64,000 bases of DNA from Pedobacter sp. Leaf41 (GCF_001422545.1 NZ_LMLE01000007.1:248001-312000); one strand, 5' to 3'. Shown: positions 16,865 to 27,241, counted from the first letter of the stretch. Notes: a model not told the origin generated them from the sequence alone. Numbers and translations are program-made.

Positions 16865-17047
16865 AGGGCAATTTCTTAAGTAAAATTTTAGGTTTTCAGG
16901 ATTAGAGACGAATGAGAATTAGAATTACTTTAAAATAAATGTAAATAATTTCAATTTGTTGATTCCATGGCACTTAAAATTAATCTCACAAAGAATGTAG
17001 CATTCACACGATAGTGATCGTTTTAATTATGAATTAAACCTAAAATC

Positions 17048-17410
17048 ATGAAATCTAAATTTTTCTCAATCACTATATTGCCCATCGCAGCTTTCATTTT
17101 AACGTTATCTATATTCTTCTGTGGCTGCAAAAAGGATCAGTTAACAATAAATGAAGAGAAGCGGTTTGCGGAAGTGGGTTTCAAACCTGCCCCTTCAAAT
17201 CCTTATGATGGAGGTTGGGGAGTAACATTAAAACCTGATGGTGTAGTTGATATTGCACCAGGTGGGGATGTAATTTATAGGGGTACGTATAAAATTAATG
17301 GCAAGAATCTAAAAATAAGCACTGATCAGATGAAATTTAATTTCGAAATTTTATCTGAGACTGAAATAAAGGAAAAACAATATGGTACAATACTTAGATT
17401 GATACCTTGA
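17048..17410 (+). CDS. Hypothetical lipoprotein
   Basis: A 120-residue protein with N-terminal MKSKFFSITILPIAAFILTL and a lipobox ending FFCGC, so it is probably an anchored lipoprotein. The mature part has a run of short beta-strand-like segments (DVIYRGTYKINGKNLKIS), reminiscent of small lipocalin-like or META-like domains, but no family could be assigned. Monocistronic, with plain AT-rich DNA on both sides. Confidence 0.7.
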   Translation: MKSKFFSITILPIAAFILTLSIFFCGCKKDQLTINEEKRFAEVGFKPAPSNPYDGGWGVTLKPDGVVDIAPGGDVIYRGTYKINGKNLKISTDQMKFNFEILSETEIKEKQYGTILRLIP

Positions 17411-17826
17411 TTTTCCTTGGCAAAACCCCTTCATAGTTGAATAGTTGTACAATCGGATTGGTGCTAAACCCGATTGAAGTGAACACGAATCCTGATTCTT
17501 CTATCGGAAGAGTAAAACGGAAAGCTGGACTAAGATTAAAATTAAATCAGGTCTTGCTTTCCAAATCAAAAAAAGCTCACTAACGTAGATTTAAAATAAT
17601 TCTCGCAAAATAAATGAGTTAAAATCTGCGTAAATCCTCTCAATCTTCTGGAAAATATTAGCTCTTATGAAAAATAACCGAACACATTTCTCAAAATCAT
17701 ATTTTAAAAACTCACTGCCGAAATATTCTGTATAAAACTAAAGCGTTTCTCTACAGTAAAAATATTTTTAATAAGGATTAATTCTCGATTTAAAATTACA
17801 TTTTTGCAAAAATTATTTAAAAGTAA
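17411..17826. other. Gene-free stretch before speA
   Basis: About 415 bases. I see no gene, no strong hairpin and no known repeat; the last 100 bases are very AT-rich and presumably contain the speA promoter (CATTTTTG at about 17800 is one mismatch from TAnnTTTG). Confidence 0.5.
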
Positions 17827-19215
17827 ATGCAGAGTTACTCAGAATTTCTCGATCTAAGCGTTGGCTTTCCACAAGAAGGCTTTGATGTGATAGATGATGA
17901 ATTATATTTTCAGGATTTAAACCTGATGGAAATGATTGAAACTTACGGTACTCCCCTACGTTTCACCTACTTACCGATGGTAACTAAGAAGATTCAGCAA
18001 GCGAAAATTCTTTTCCAAACTGCCATTTTAAAAAACAATTATCGTGGTGACTATAAGTATTGCTACTGTACAAAAAGTTCGCATTTCCGCCACATTGTAG
18101 AGGAGGCATTGAAGAATAATATTCACCTTGAAACTTCATCTGCATTTGATATGCCTATGGTTGATGCTTTGGAGAAAAAAGGTCATTTAACTAAGGATAC
18201 AACCATTATTTGCAACGGTTTTAAAACCTACCAGTACAAGCAATATATTATTGATATGTTGCATGATGGTTATACCAATATCATCCCCGTTTTAGATAAT
18301 AAGGAGGAATTTAACCTATTTGATGATGAGGTTGACATTGATACGCCATGTAATCTTGGTATCCGTATCGCAGCTGAAGAGCAGCCTGATTCGCAGTTTT
18401 ATACTTCGCGTTTAGGGGTGCGGATGGAAGATATTATCGATTTTTATAACAACAAAATCGTTCATAATCCTAATTTCCGCGTGAAGTTGTTGCACTTTTT
18501 CATTAATTCTGGTATCACGGATTCGCCATATTATTGGAACGAATTAGAGAAATACGTAACGCTTTATTGTAAGTTTAAAAAGATTAATCCTGATTTAGAT
18601 ACCCTGGATATTGGTGGCGGTATGCCATTTAAAGATTCATTGGTTTTCGATTTCGATTACGAGTACATGGTAAACGAAATTGTAAAAAGGATTAAAGAAA
18701 TTTGTGCCATTCATGATGTGATGGAACCAGATATTATTACTGAATTTGGTAAATACACGGTTGCAGAAGCATCAGGAATTTTATACAAAGTTTTAGGTAG
18801 AAAACAACAAAATGATCGTGAGCGCTGGTTGATGTTGGATGGTTCTTTTATTACCAATTTACCGGATGTTTGGGCATTGAATCAAAAATACATTTTGCTT
18901 CCAATTAACAACTGGGATGCTGAATATGAGCGTGTTAACTTAGGCGGCATCACTTGCGACGGACAGGATTATTATAATCAGGAGGCGCACATGAACAGTG
19001 TATTCATGCCTAAAACACGTAAAGTGCAATACCTTGGTTTCTTTCACACCGGAGCTTATCAAGAGGTATTAAGCGGTTACGGCGGTATACATCATTGTTT
19101 GTTGCCTAGTCCGAAACATGTGCTTATTCGCAGAAACCGCGATGAAAGCTTCAACTTCGAAGTTTTTGGTGAAGAACAGAATAGCAAGCAGGTTTTGAAA
19201 ATATTGGGTTATTAA
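17827..19215 (+). CDS. speA: Biosynthetic arginine decarboxylase, short Bacteroidota type
   Basis: PLP-dependent decarboxylase of the alanine-racemase-fold family, making agmatine for polyamine synthesis. The PLP lysine is in YKYCYCTKSSHF near residue 80, the glycine-rich phosphate loop is LDIGGGMPF near 260, and the ITCDGQDYY motif near 380 supplies the second-protomer catalytic Cys-Asp. Length is 462 against about 650 in E. coli SpeA: the helical insertion and C-terminal extension of the long form are missing. A lysine or diaminopimelate decarboxylase was considered, but the overall pattern fits the Bacteroidota arginine enzyme better. Followed by a strong terminator. Confidence 0.85.
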   Translation: MQSYSEFLDLSVGFPQEGFDVIDDELYFQDLNLMEMIETYGTPLRFTYLPMVTKKIQQAKILFQTAILKNNYRGDYKYCYCTKSSHFRHIVEEALKNNIHLETSSAFDMPMVDALEKKGHLTKDTTIICNGFKTYQYKQYIIDMLHDGYTNIIPVLDNKEEFNLFDDEVDIDTPCNLGIRIAAEEQPDSQFYTSRLGVRMEDIIDFYNNKIVHNPNFRVKLLHFFINSGITDSPYYWNELEKYVTLYCKFKKINPDLDTLDIGGGMPFKDSLVFDFDYEYMVNEIVKRIKEICAIHDVMEPDIITEFGKYTVAEASGILYKVLGRKQQNDRERWLMLDGSFITNLPDVWALNQKYILLPINNWDAEYERVNLGGITCDGQDYYNQEAHMNSVFMPKTRKVQYLGFFHTGAYQEVLSGYGGIHHCLLPSPKHVLIRRNRDESFNFEVFGEEQNSKQVLKILGY

Positions 19216-19257
19216 ATAGGTTGCCTGTTTCGGGTTATAAATCTTAAATTCATAATT

Positions 19258-19291
19258 AAAACTCGAAGTAAATATGCTTCGAGTTTTTTTA
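19258..19291 (+). terminator. speA terminator
   Basis: ACTCGAAG (19261-19268) pairs with CTTCGAGT (19277-19284), followed by seven Ts; 45 bases after the speA stop. Confidence 0.85.
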
Positions 19292-19359
19292 TTCATAAGG
19301 ATATTCTAATTTTACAAATTGCCAAACTGGTAAACACAACTTGTAACCCACAACAGATT

Positions 19360-20259
19360 ATGCAATTCGGTAAAGTAGACGACCCTTCGATTATAGATTT
19401 CACCCTCCCCGCAGATGCCCCTGAAACAGCAGGAATCTTAGCAATAAATAAACCTCAACAAAATTTTCAGGCTTATGTGGGTTGCGCCAAATGGAATAAA
19501 GCAGATTTAAAAGGATTTTATCCGAAGGGAACAAAAGATGAGTTAACCTATTATGCTACACAATTCAATTCGATTGAATTAAACGCTACATTCTATGGAA
19601 TGCCAAGCAGTGAACAGGTGATTACCTGGAAGGAAAAAACACCTGCTGACTTTAAATTTTTCCCTAAATTAACCAATACGGTGAGTCATTTCAAAAGGCT
19701 AATTAACGTTAAAGAACCTGTTGAACAATTTGCTGATGCGATCAGTAACTTTGAAGACAAACTGGGCATGGCTTTTCTTCAACTACATGATAATTTCAAG
19801 CCGAAAGATTTTGAGCGACTGAAAATTGTGGTGAAAGAGTTTCCAAAGGTAATTCCGTTAGGTGTTGAAGTAAGAAATGCAGAGTGGTTTTCTAACCCGA
19901 CTATTGCCAGCGAGTTTGCTACACTTTTCGAAGATAATGGAGTGGCCAATATCATTGTAGATACCGCTGGTAGAAGAGACATGCTGCACATGAGGTTGAC
20001 AACGCCAACCGCTTTTATTCGTTATGTGGGTGCAAACCATGAAAGTGATTATACCCGGTTAGATGAATGGGTAGAAAAAATAGCTAAATGGAAAGAACAA
20101 GGTTTGCAAAACTTGTATTTCTTTGTACACCAAAATATCGAACTAGCTTCGCCTTTATTGTCTGCTTATTTTATTGAAAAACTAAATAAGACTATAGCAA
20201 CAGATTTAAAAATACCCACAATGGGAAATGGCAACACTCCAGGCCCAACATTATTCTAA
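19360..20259 (+). CDS. DUF72 domain protein (YecE-like)
   Basis: A 299-residue soluble protein of the DUF72/YecE family, predicted TIM barrel. Family landmarks: YVGCAKWNKADLKGFYPKG, YATQFNSIELNATFYGMPS, FKFFPKLTNTVSH, LQLHDNFKPKDFERL and the late FIRYVGANHESDYTRLDEW and NLYFFVHQN. The biochemical role is not established; the fold resembles endonuclease IV-like barrels. Length is slightly above the usual 240-290 because of an N-terminal stretch. Convergent with the DUF1579 gene. Confidence 0.9.
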   Translation: MQFGKVDDPSIIDFTLPADAPETAGILAINKPQQNFQAYVGCAKWNKADLKGFYPKGTKDELTYYATQFNSIELNATFYGMPSSEQVITWKEKTPADFKFFPKLTNTVSHFKRLINVKEPVEQFADAISNFEDKLGMAFLQLHDNFKPKDFERLKIVVKEFPKVIPLGVEVRNAEWFSNPTIASEFATLFEDNGVANIIVDTAGRRDMLHMRLTTPTAFIRYVGANHESDYTRLDEWVEKIAKWKEQGLQNLYFFVHQNIELASPLLSAYFIEKLNKTIATDLKIPTMGNGNTPGPTLF

Positions 20260-20265
20260 TATATT

Positions 20266-20310
20266 AAGATTTTATCGAATGATTTGCTTGAAATCATTCG
20301 ACAAAATCTT
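20266..20310. terminator. Long imperfect hairpin between convergent genes
   Basis: AAGATTTT-TCGAATGATTT pairs with AAATCATTCGA-AAAATCTT, 19 bp with one mismatch and a 5-base loop. It lies between the DUF72 and DUF1579 stop codons. No long T-run, so terminator function is probable but not certain. Confidence 0.6.
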
Positions 20311-20337
20311 GTATAAAACAGCATTCCTGAAAGAGTA

Positions 20338-20835
20338 TTAAACTCGTTTGTATACCGCTTCAATTGCTTTCGCCTCTTCTTCTCCTGGCATAATATTATA
20401 CGCTGAAAAAACAATTTCATCTTTACTAACAATTTCCAGTTCTGTACGCCAGCCAAAAAGTTGGTCACCATATTCGGGGTTTCCCCATGAGCCTAAAATA
20501 GAAAAGCCTTTTTCAGTTGCTTGGCCTGTTGCTTGCATAATCTGTGTACCCATGTGGAAGCTATCGATCCAACTGAAGGTAAATTTCTGGTATGGAATAT
20601 CAAAACCAATAATCATCTTGCCTTCCAAAGGCTTTCCGTCTAAACTACTTTGATAATCGTATGAAATGAAACGCCCATCCAAAATCGAAGTTATTTCAGC
20701 TTCGGCAGGAGACTCATCTGCTAAAACATCTCTTTCAAACCAGGTTTTGGCAGTTCCTTTCCAACTGCCGACGATGTTTTTTAGTTTCTGGTGAGCACCA
20801 TCTGCTAGCGATTGCTCAAATTTACCTTTTGCCAT
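20338..20835 (-). CDS. DUF1579 domain protein
   Basis: A 165-residue soluble protein of the DUF1579 family, a lipocalin-like beta barrel. Seen: the opening H-KLKNIVGSWKGTAKTWFE, the LDGRFISYDYQSSLDGKPLEGKMIIGFD strand pair, and the C-terminal EIVSKDEIVFSAYNIMPGEEE. The ATG at 20833-20835 (MAKGKFEQSL) is preferred to a TTG two codons earlier. Function unknown. Divergent from the exonuclease gene. Confidence 0.85.
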   Translation of the reverse strand: MAKGKFEQSLADGAHQKLKNIVGSWKGTAKTWFERDVLADESPAEAEITSILDGRFISYDYQSSLDGKPLEGKMIIGFDIPYQKFTFSWIDSFHMGTQIMQATGQATEKGFSILGSWGNPEYGDQLFGWRTELEIVSKDEIVFSAYNIMPGEEEAKAIEAVYKRV

Positions 20836-20944
20836 AATCAAACTTAAAAAATATTATCGGATTGTTAGATTGATTAATTGAAGATGTTCCCACTGAAAAT
20901 TCGGTATTGCTTTTTGGTTAATCATAAAATTAGTATCTTGTTTC

Positions 20945-21658
20945 ATGCTAAAAAAGCTCGATTTAAGTCAGGTTGTAGTATTAGATATTGAAACAGTTCC
21001 TCAATATCCAACCTTCAGTGAAGTTCCGCCGCATTTACAACAGCTTTGGGAGCAGAAAACACATTTTCAACGGACGACAGATCAAAGCGCAGACGAATTT
21101 TACGAACGAGCTGGCATCTTAGCCGAATTTGGAAAGATCATCTGTATCAGTTTAGGGATTTTCAGCTATCAAAATAAATCGTATTCTTTACGTTTGAAAT
21201 CATTTTATGGCCATGACGAAAAAGAAATTTTAACAGAATTTTCGAAGCTAATTAACAGGCAAGTGCCTACATTGGCATTTTGCGCCCATAATGGAAAAGA
21301 ATTTGATTATCCTTATATCTGCAGACGATTGCTGATCAATGGCTTAGAAATTCCAACTCAGCTAGATATCTCTGGTAAGAAACCCTGGGAAATTAACCAC
21401 CTGGATACTATGGAGATGTGGAAGTTTGGCGACCATAAACATTTCACTTCCTTGAATTTATTAGCGACAATTTTGAATATCCCTACGCCAAAAGACGACA
21501 TTGATGGAAGCCAGGTTAGGCAGGTTTATTATGAAGAGCAAAATCTGGATAGAATTGTAACCTATTGTCAAAAAGATGTAGTGACTACCGCTCAAGTGTT
21601 ACTAAAATTTAAAGGAATGGATATTATTTCAGCAGAAAACATTACCATTGTATCCTGA
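20945..21658 (+). CDS. Predicted 3'-5' exonuclease, PolB-like DEDDy type
   Basis: A 237-residue protein matching the predicted PolB-like 3'-5' exonuclease family. Exo I is VVVLDIETVP near residue 12, Exo II is LAFCAHNGKEFDYPYICRR near 115, and Exo III is YCQKDVVTTAQV near 205 with the Y-x3-D spacing of DEDDy enzymes. It probably acts on DNA or RNA 3' ends. The stop codon overlaps the next ATG (TGATG), so translation is coupled to an ABC ATPase although no functional link is known. Confidence 0.88.
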   Translation: MLKKLDLSQVVVLDIETVPQYPTFSEVPPHLQQLWEQKTHFQRTTDQSADEFYERAGILAEFGKIICISLGIFSYQNKSYSLRLKSFYGHDEKEILTEFSKLINRQVPTLAFCAHNGKEFDYPYICRRLLINGLEIPTQLDISGKKPWEINHLDTMEMWKFGDHKHFTSLNLLATILNIPTPKDDIDGSQVRQVYYEEQNLDRIVTYCQKDVVTTAQVLLKFKGMDIISAENITIVS

Positions 21659-23361
21659 TGCTAAACGTTGAAAATCTAAATATCGACTTCTACAATCAAG
21701 AAGAAAAAACCTGGTTTAAGGCAGTTAAAACAATCAGTTTCAATGTTAAAAAAGGAACTGTTTTGGGTATTGTTGGAGAATCTGGATCGGGCAAATCCGT
21801 AACTTCTTTTTCCATTATGCGTTTGCACGACGAACGTTCAGCTAAAATTACCGGCGATATTGATTTTGAAGACGTTAGTTTGCTCAACTTAAGTTCAAAT
21901 GAAATCCGTCAGATAAGGGGAAATCAAATTTCAATGATTTTCCAGGAACCCATGACTTCATTGAATCCTGTTTTTACCTGTGGCGAGCAAGTGGCAGAAG
22001 CCATCATACTTCACCAAAAAGTTGATAAACAAACGGCTAAAGAAAAAACTATCGACCTTTTTAATGAGGTTCAATTGCCGCGACCAGAGAAGATATTTGA
22101 TAGTTACCCGCATCAAATTTCTGGTGGACAAAAACAAAGGGTGATGATTGCGATGGCTTTAAGCTGCAACCCAAAACTTTTAATTGCTGATGAACCTACA
22201 ACTGCACTCGATGTTACTGTTCAAAAAACCATTCTTCAACTGCTTTTAAAGCTGAAAGAAGAGCGACACATGGGCATGATTTTTATCTCGCATGATTTAG
22301 GTGTGGTAAATGAAATCGCCGATGAGGTTGCTGTAATGTACAAAGGCGAAATTGTAGAGCAAGGGCCTGCAAAGTCAATATTTGAAAATCCTCAACACCC
22401 TTACACTAAAGGCTTGCTAGCTTGTCGCCCTTCTCCTAGCCTGCAATTGAAGAAACTGCCGGTTGTAGCCGATTTTTTAACCGGAAAAATTGCCGATGCA
22501 AATGCACACTTGAATGCATCTAACCAGTTAACGGAAGAAGAAATTGTCTCACGTAGAGCATTACTTTACGCTAAAAAACCTTTGCTTCAGGTTAAAGAAC
22601 TTTGCACCTGGTATTCCATTCACAATGGTTTGTTTGGCAAAACCACCGATTACGTGAAAGCAGTAGACCAGATTAATTTTGAGGTTTTTCCCGGAGAAAC
22701 TTTAGGCTTGGTCGGCGAATCTGGTTGTGGTAAAACAACTCTTGGCAGAACAATTTTACGATTGATTCAACCTACATCAGGAAGTATCATATTCAGCGGT
22801 CAAGATATCACAAACATCAGCAGATCTGAATTGAGGAAATTAAGAAAAGATATTCAGATTATTTTTCAGGATCCATACGCCTCTTTAAACCCAAAACTTA
22901 GCATTGGCCAATCAATTTTAGAACCTTTGCAAGTACATCGGTTGTATAAAAATGATGCAGAAAGAAAGCAAAAAGTGCTGGAACTATTGAGTAAGGTAGG
23001 CTTGAAAGAGGAGCATTTTAACCGTTACCCGCATGAATTTAGCGGCGGGCAGCGGCAGCGTGTGGTCATTGCAAGAGCTTTGGCTTTAGAACCAAAATTC
23101 ATTATTTGTGATGAATCCGTTTCGGCATTGGATGTTTCTGTACAAGCGCAGGTACTGAACTTAATTAGAGATCTTCAACGCGAATTCGGTTTGACATACA
23201 TTTTCATTTCACATGATTTAGCGGTGGTGAAACATATATCAGATCGTATTTTAGTAATGAATAAAGGTAAAATTGAAGAGGAAGGTTTTCCGGAACAAAT
23301 CTTCTATGCACCAAAGGCAGCTTACACCAAAAAATTAATTGAGGCGATACCGGGCTCTTGA
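21658..23361 (+). CDS. Peptide-type ABC transporter ATPase with two fused nucleotide-binding domains
   Basis: A 567-residue protein like YejF/GsiA: an OppD-like and an OppF-like ATPase in one chain. NBD1 has Walker A GESGSGKS, signature SGGQKQRV and Walker B LLIADEPT, followed by the oligopeptide-type QHPYTKGLL tail; NBD2 has [17 protein letters not shown] and [12 protein letters not shown]. The second Walker B has Ser instead of Pro-Thr, common in OppF-like domains. No permease or binding-protein genes lie nearby, so the membrane partners are encoded elsewhere. Starts on the TGATG overlap with the exonuclease gene. Confidence 0.93.
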   Translation: MLNVENLNIDFYNQEEKTWFKAVKTISFNVKKGTVLGIVGESGSGKSVTSFSIMRLHDERSAKITGDIDFEDVSLLNLSSNEIRQIRGNQISMIFQEPMTSLNPVFTCGEQVAEAIILHQKVDKQTAKEKTIDLFNEVQLPRPEKIFDSYPHQISGGQKQRVMIAMALSCNPKLLIADEPTTALDVTVQKTILQLLLKLKEERHMGMIFISHDLGVVNEIADEVAVMYKGEIVEQGPAKSIFENPQHPYTKGLLACRPSPSLQLKKLPVVADFLTGKIADANAHLNASNQLTEEEIVSRRALLYAKKPLLQVKELCTWYSIHNGLFGKTTDYVKAVDQINFEVFPGETLGLVGESGCGKTTLGRTILRLIQPTSGSIIFSGQDITNISRSELRKLRKDIQIIFQDPYASLNPKLSIGQSILEPLQVHRLYKNDAERKQKVLELLSKVGLKEEHFNRYPHEFSGGQRQRVVIARALALEPKFIICDESVSALDVSVQAQVLNLIRDLQREFGLTYIFISHDLAVVKHISDRILVMNKGKIEEEGFPEQIFYAPKAAYTKKLIEAIPGS

Positions 23362-23863
23362 TGCAGGGGCGAACGTATTACAACTGAGCGTTAGGTATTG
23401 ATGTACTTAGATAATATCTCTGCAACAACCAAAAGCGCATTGGCCTAGCCATTATTTTGAGGAAACGTTGAAACCACTTTCAAAACCGTTCAAACTGTAG
23501 TGTCCAAAATAATTTTTAGCCGTGTGGCGGCATAAAAGCAGAGGCAGGCTTCAGATTATTTTCGTTGTGGTTTGACGAATTTTTACCGAAGTAATGGCAA
23601 GCCTTGTTTTTTGCTCCACTTTTCATCAAGAAAAAGTGGAAGGCCTGTCTGGGCAAGATAAAATTATCTTAGTGCATTTGCCTCGGCTCAAGATGGAAAA
23701 TGTAATGATGTGAGATAAATAACGGCTATACCGTAACCTTATTAATCCCACCTAATCTATCTTAAATTTCGTGTTTATTTACGTCATTCGTCATCCATTT
23801 TACACCACACATTAACCATCGTTTATATCTTTTCTGTATCTTCGGTAAATTCAGTTTTAGCGT
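23362..23863. other. Gene-free stretch before rnr with dispersed repeat copy C
   Basis: About 500 bases. At 23580-23665 is a block related to repeats A and B: it contains TCCACTTTT/AAAAGTGGA (23615-23623, 23632-23640) as a hairpin, then a GGCCTGTCTGGGCAAGATAAA end that matches the AAAGCCxGTCCxGC ends of the other copies. At 23690-23705 a short AAGATGGAAAATGTAA element recalls the heptads at 56483-56510. The rest is featureless. Confidence 0.55.
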
Positions 23864-25996
23864 ATGGCAAAGAAGAAATCGGCAAATATAAAATTGGTTC
23901 TAAATCAATTGGTTAGTGATGTATTTGAAAAAAACAACAATCAGGTTCTTAACTATAAACAGGTTTCGGCTAAATTAAATCTGAACGATCAGGAATCAAG
24001 AGAAACCATCCTGGAAATATTAAAAGAAGGCAAAGGCGCCGGTATTTTCCTTGAACCAGAAAAAGGAAAATTCAAGCTTAAAGATCTTCAAAATTTCATA
24101 ATCGGAACTGTTGATATGACCGCTGATGGTTCTGCCTATATCGTTCCGGAAGACGAATTTGAGAAAGACGTCTTCGTAGCTCCTAGAAAATTGAAAAATG
24201 CATTACATGGCGATACCGTCAAAGCTTATGTTTTTGCTAAAAAAAGTGGACGAAAAAACGAAGGCGAGGTTGTAGAAATCCTGAAACGGGCCAAGTCAGA
24301 TTTTACTGGTGTAATTAAAATATCCGATCGATTTGCATTTGTTATCGCTGACGATAAAAAGATGATGCATGACATTTTCGTACCATTGGCTGATACGTTG
24401 GATGCAAAAAACGGTCAACGGGTTTTGGTAACCTTATCTGATTGGCCGGAAAGCGCTAAGAATCCTATCGGTATTGTAAAACATGTATTAGGAAACCAAG
24501 GTGAAAACAACACCGAAATGAACGCCATTTTGGCTCAATATGGTTTCCCCTTAGAATTTCCACCGCAGGTAGAAAAAGAGGCTAATGCAATCCCTGAGGA
24601 AATTCCCGCGGAAGAAATTGCAAAGCGTAAAGATTTTAGGAATATACTTACTTTCACCATCGATCCTGCAGACGCTAAAGATTTCGATGACGCCATTTCC
24701 TATCAGAAACTTCCGAATGGAAACCATGAAATTGGGGTTCATATTGCTGATGTTTCTCATTATGTTATTCAGGGAACCGATTTAGATAAGGAGGCTTATA
24801 GCCGTGCTACATCAGTATATTTGGTTGATCGCGTAATCCCGATGTTGCCAGAACGTTTAAGTAATGGTGTTTGCTCGCTTCGTCCAAATGAAGACAAATT
24901 GTGTTTTGCTGCAGTGTTTGAACTCGATGAGCAGGCCAATATTCAAGCTGAATGGTACGGGCGGACTATCATTCATTCTGATAGACGTTTTAGCTATGAA
25001 GAGGCGCAGCAAGTAATAGAAAATAAAGCTGGTGATTACGCCACAGAAATTCTAAAACTTAATGAGCTTGCTTATATTTTGCGTGATCGTAAATTTAAAA
25101 ATGGTGCCATTAGTTTTGAAAGTACCGAGGTAAAGTTTAAGCTTGATGAATCTGGCAAACCAATTGGAGTTTATGTAAAAGAGCGGAAAGATGCACACAA
25201 ATTAATTGAAGATTATATGCTTCTAGCCAACCGAAAAGTGGCAGAATTTGTGGCTAAAAAGCAAAAGGGTGAGAAGAAACTAACTTTCGTTTACCGGGTT
25301 CACGATTCGCCCAATATGGAAAATCTTACTTCTTTCGCCACATTTGCTTCCCGTTTCGGTTATAAAATCAATACTAAATCGGATAAGGAAATTGCCAAAT
25401 CACTGAACCATTTAATGGCCGATGTAGAAGGTAAGAAAGAACAGAATATATTAACTTCACTGGCCATCCGCTCAATGGCTAAAGCAATTTATTCAACTAA
25501 AAAGACGAGTCATTATGGCTTGGCTTTTGAATACTACACCCACTTTACCTCGCCAATTCGTCGTTACCCCGATGTAATGGCACACAGGCTGCTCCAAACC
25601 TATTTAGCTGGTGGTAAATCTGCTGATGCAGAATTTTACGAAGTAGCATGCGCTCATTCTTCTGCAATGGAAAAACGTGCCGCCGATGCAGAAAGAGCAT
25701 CAATTAAATACAAACAAGCCGAATACCTCGAAAATAATATTGGTACTGAATACAAAGGGATTATTTCTGGAGTTACCGAATGGGGTATGTATGTTGAGAT
25801 CGAAGAAAATAAATGTGAGGGAATGATTCGTTTGCGTGATATTTCTGACGATTTTTATGTACTCGATGAAAAAAATTATTGCATTGTTGGCCAAAGAAAA
25901 AAGAAAAAATATCAACTTGGTGATGAAGTGATGATTCGGGTAAAGAAAGTCGACCTTTCTAAACGCCAAATTGATTTCACCCTTATTCCTGATTAA
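23864..25996 (+). CDS. rnr: Ribonuclease R
   Basis: Processive 3'-5' exoribonuclease for structured RNA. 710 residues. Domains in order: N-terminal winged-helix-like region (about 1-60), two cold-shock OB folds (about 65-220), the RNB catalytic domain with the metal-binding aspartates in TIDPADAKDFDDAISY near 270 and later SPIRRYPDVMAHRLL near 565, and a C-terminal S1 domain (EYKGIISGVTEWGMYVEIEE) from about 630. The Lys-rich tail of the E. coli enzyme is absent. ATG at 23864 (MAKKKSANIK). Confidence 0.95.
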   Translation: MAKKKSANIKLVLNQLVSDVFEKNNNQVLNYKQVSAKLNLNDQESRETILEILKEGKGAGIFLEPEKGKFKLKDLQNFIIGTVDMTADGSAYIVPEDEFEKDVFVAPRKLKNALHGDTVKAYVFAKKSGRKNEGEVVEILKRAKSDFTGVIKISDRFAFVIADDKKMMHDIFVPLADTLDAKNGQRVLVTLSDWPESAKNPIGIVKHVLGNQGENNTEMNAILAQYGFPLEFPPQVEKEANAIPEEIPAEEIAKRKDFRNILTFTIDPADAKDFDDAISYQKLPNGNHEIGVHIADVSHYVIQGTDLDKEAYSRATSVYLVDRVIPMLPERLSNGVCSLRPNEDKLCFAAVFELDEQANIQAEWYGRTIIHSDRRFSYEEAQQVIENKAGDYATEILKLNELAYILRDRKFKNGAISFESTEVKFKLDESGKPIGVYVKERKDAHKLIEDYMLLANRKVAEFVAKKQKGEKKLTFVYRVHDSPNMENLTSFATFASRFGYKINTKSDKEIAKSLNHLMADVEGKKEQNILTSLAIRSMAKAIYSTKKTSHYGLAFEYYTHFTSPIRRYPDVMAHRLLQTYLAGGKSADAEFYEVACAHSSAMEKRAADAERASIKYKQAEYLENNIGTEYKGIISGVTEWGMYVEIEENKCEGMIRLRDISDDFYVLDEKNYCIVGQRKKKKYQLGDEVMIRVKKVDLSKRQIDFTLIPD

Positions 25997-26038
25997 AATA
26001 AGACATTCGTGCCCAAAGACACCGTGTTTACGTAAAAG

Positions 26039-27013
26039 ATGCATACAACAGAACAACTACAACAAATCTTAGATACAGCAATAAAAAATTTAAAGTTTCC
26101 TGATCAGCCTAAACAGCTTTACGATCCGATTACTTATATCATTAACCTGGGGGGAAAACGCGTTAGGCCACTTCTGGTTTTAATGGCAACCGAACTATTT
26201 GGTAAGGATGCCCACGACTCCATCCATGCAGCCATGGCAATTGAAGTTTTTCACAACTTTACGTTAGTGCATGATGACATAATGGATAATGCACCTCTGC
26301 GCCGGGGTAAAGCAACCGTACATGAGAAATGGAGCACCAATACGGCTATTTTAAGTGGAGATGTGATGATGGTTGAGGCAAATAAAAACCTAGCCAAGGT
26401 TAATCCAATCTTCCTGAAAGATGTTCTAGATACTTTTAACGCAACAGCTCAAGGCGTTTGCGAAGGACAGCAACTCGATATGGAATTTGAAAGCCGTGAT
26501 GATGTAAGTATTGAAGAATACATCAACATGATCAGGTTAAAAACGGCAGTTCTGCTGGGTGGCGCTTTAAAGTTAGGTGCGATCATCGCAGGGGCTTCAG
26601 AAAAAGATGCTGATTTGATCTACCAGTTTGGAGAAAACATCGGAATTGCTTTTCAATTACAGGATGATATTCTGGATGTTTATGCTGATCCTGAGAAGTT
26701 TGGAAAACAGGTTGGTGGCGATATCATCGCAAACAAGAAGACATTCTTACTACTAAAAGCATTTGAACTGGCAGAAGGTGATATCAAGGAGTCTTTAGAT
26801 ACCTGGACGGGTTATAAAGATTTCGACATCAAGGAAAAAGTCGCAACAGTAACCTCCGTTTACAATACTTTGGATATTCAAAATATTGCTAAACAAACGA
26901 TGAATAACTACCTGGATAAGGCATTAAACTTTTTTGAGCAAATTAATGTGAGCACTGAGCAAAAAAACAATCTGCTCACATTAACTAATCAGCTAATGGC
27001 TAGAGAATACTAA
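26039..27013 (+). CDS. Trans-polyprenyl diphosphate synthase
   Basis: Chain-elongating prenyltransferase of 324 residues, likely making the side chain of menaquinone. The first Asp-rich motif is LVHDDIMDNAPLRRGK and the second FQLQDDILDVYAD; GGKRVRPLLV is the isopentenyl diphosphate site. Small residues before the first motif suggest a long-chain (C35-C40) product as in IspB/HepT-type enzymes, but product length cannot be read reliably. Starts 42 bases after rnr in the same direction, so probably co-transcribed. Confidence 0.9.
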   Translation: MHTTEQLQQILDTAIKNLKFPDQPKQLYDPITYIINLGGKRVRPLLVLMATELFGKDAHDSIHAAMAIEVFHNFTLVHDDIMDNAPLRRGKATVHEKWSTNTAILSGDVMMVEANKNLAKVNPIFLKDVLDTFNATAQGVCEGQQLDMEFESRDDVSIEEYINMIRLKTAVLLGGALKLGAIIAGASEKDADLIYQFGENIGIAFQLQDDILDVYADPEKFGKQVGGDIIANKKTFLLLKAFELAEGDIKESLDTWTGYKDFDIKEKVATVTSVYNTLDIQNIAKQTMNNYLDKALNFFEQINVSTEQKNNLLTLTNQLMAREY

Positions 27014-27096
27014 CACATATAACGCTTCGTTTAAAAAGAGCTTATTGCAAAATAATTTTATATTTCAATAGAGAAAATAATACTTCATAAATCGTA

Positions 27097-27116
27097 ACTC
27101 CCGTGAAAACGGGAGT
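27097..27116. repeat. 20-base hairpin ACTCCCGT/ACGGGAGT
   Basis: Perfect 8-bp arms around GAAA, without a T-run. Located in the 277-base gap between the polyprenyl synthase and rpmA stop codons; it resembles the cores of dispersed REP-like elements. Confidence 0.5.
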
Positions 27117-27241
27117 CGTAATGCGAATAGAAGACAGAAATGCTCTTTCATGTAATAAGATGCGCAGTCAGGCTGAGGGTTAACTTATTTCATAAAAATT
27201 AATTGTAGCAGATGATAAGTTGTACATGATCCCATAAACAG

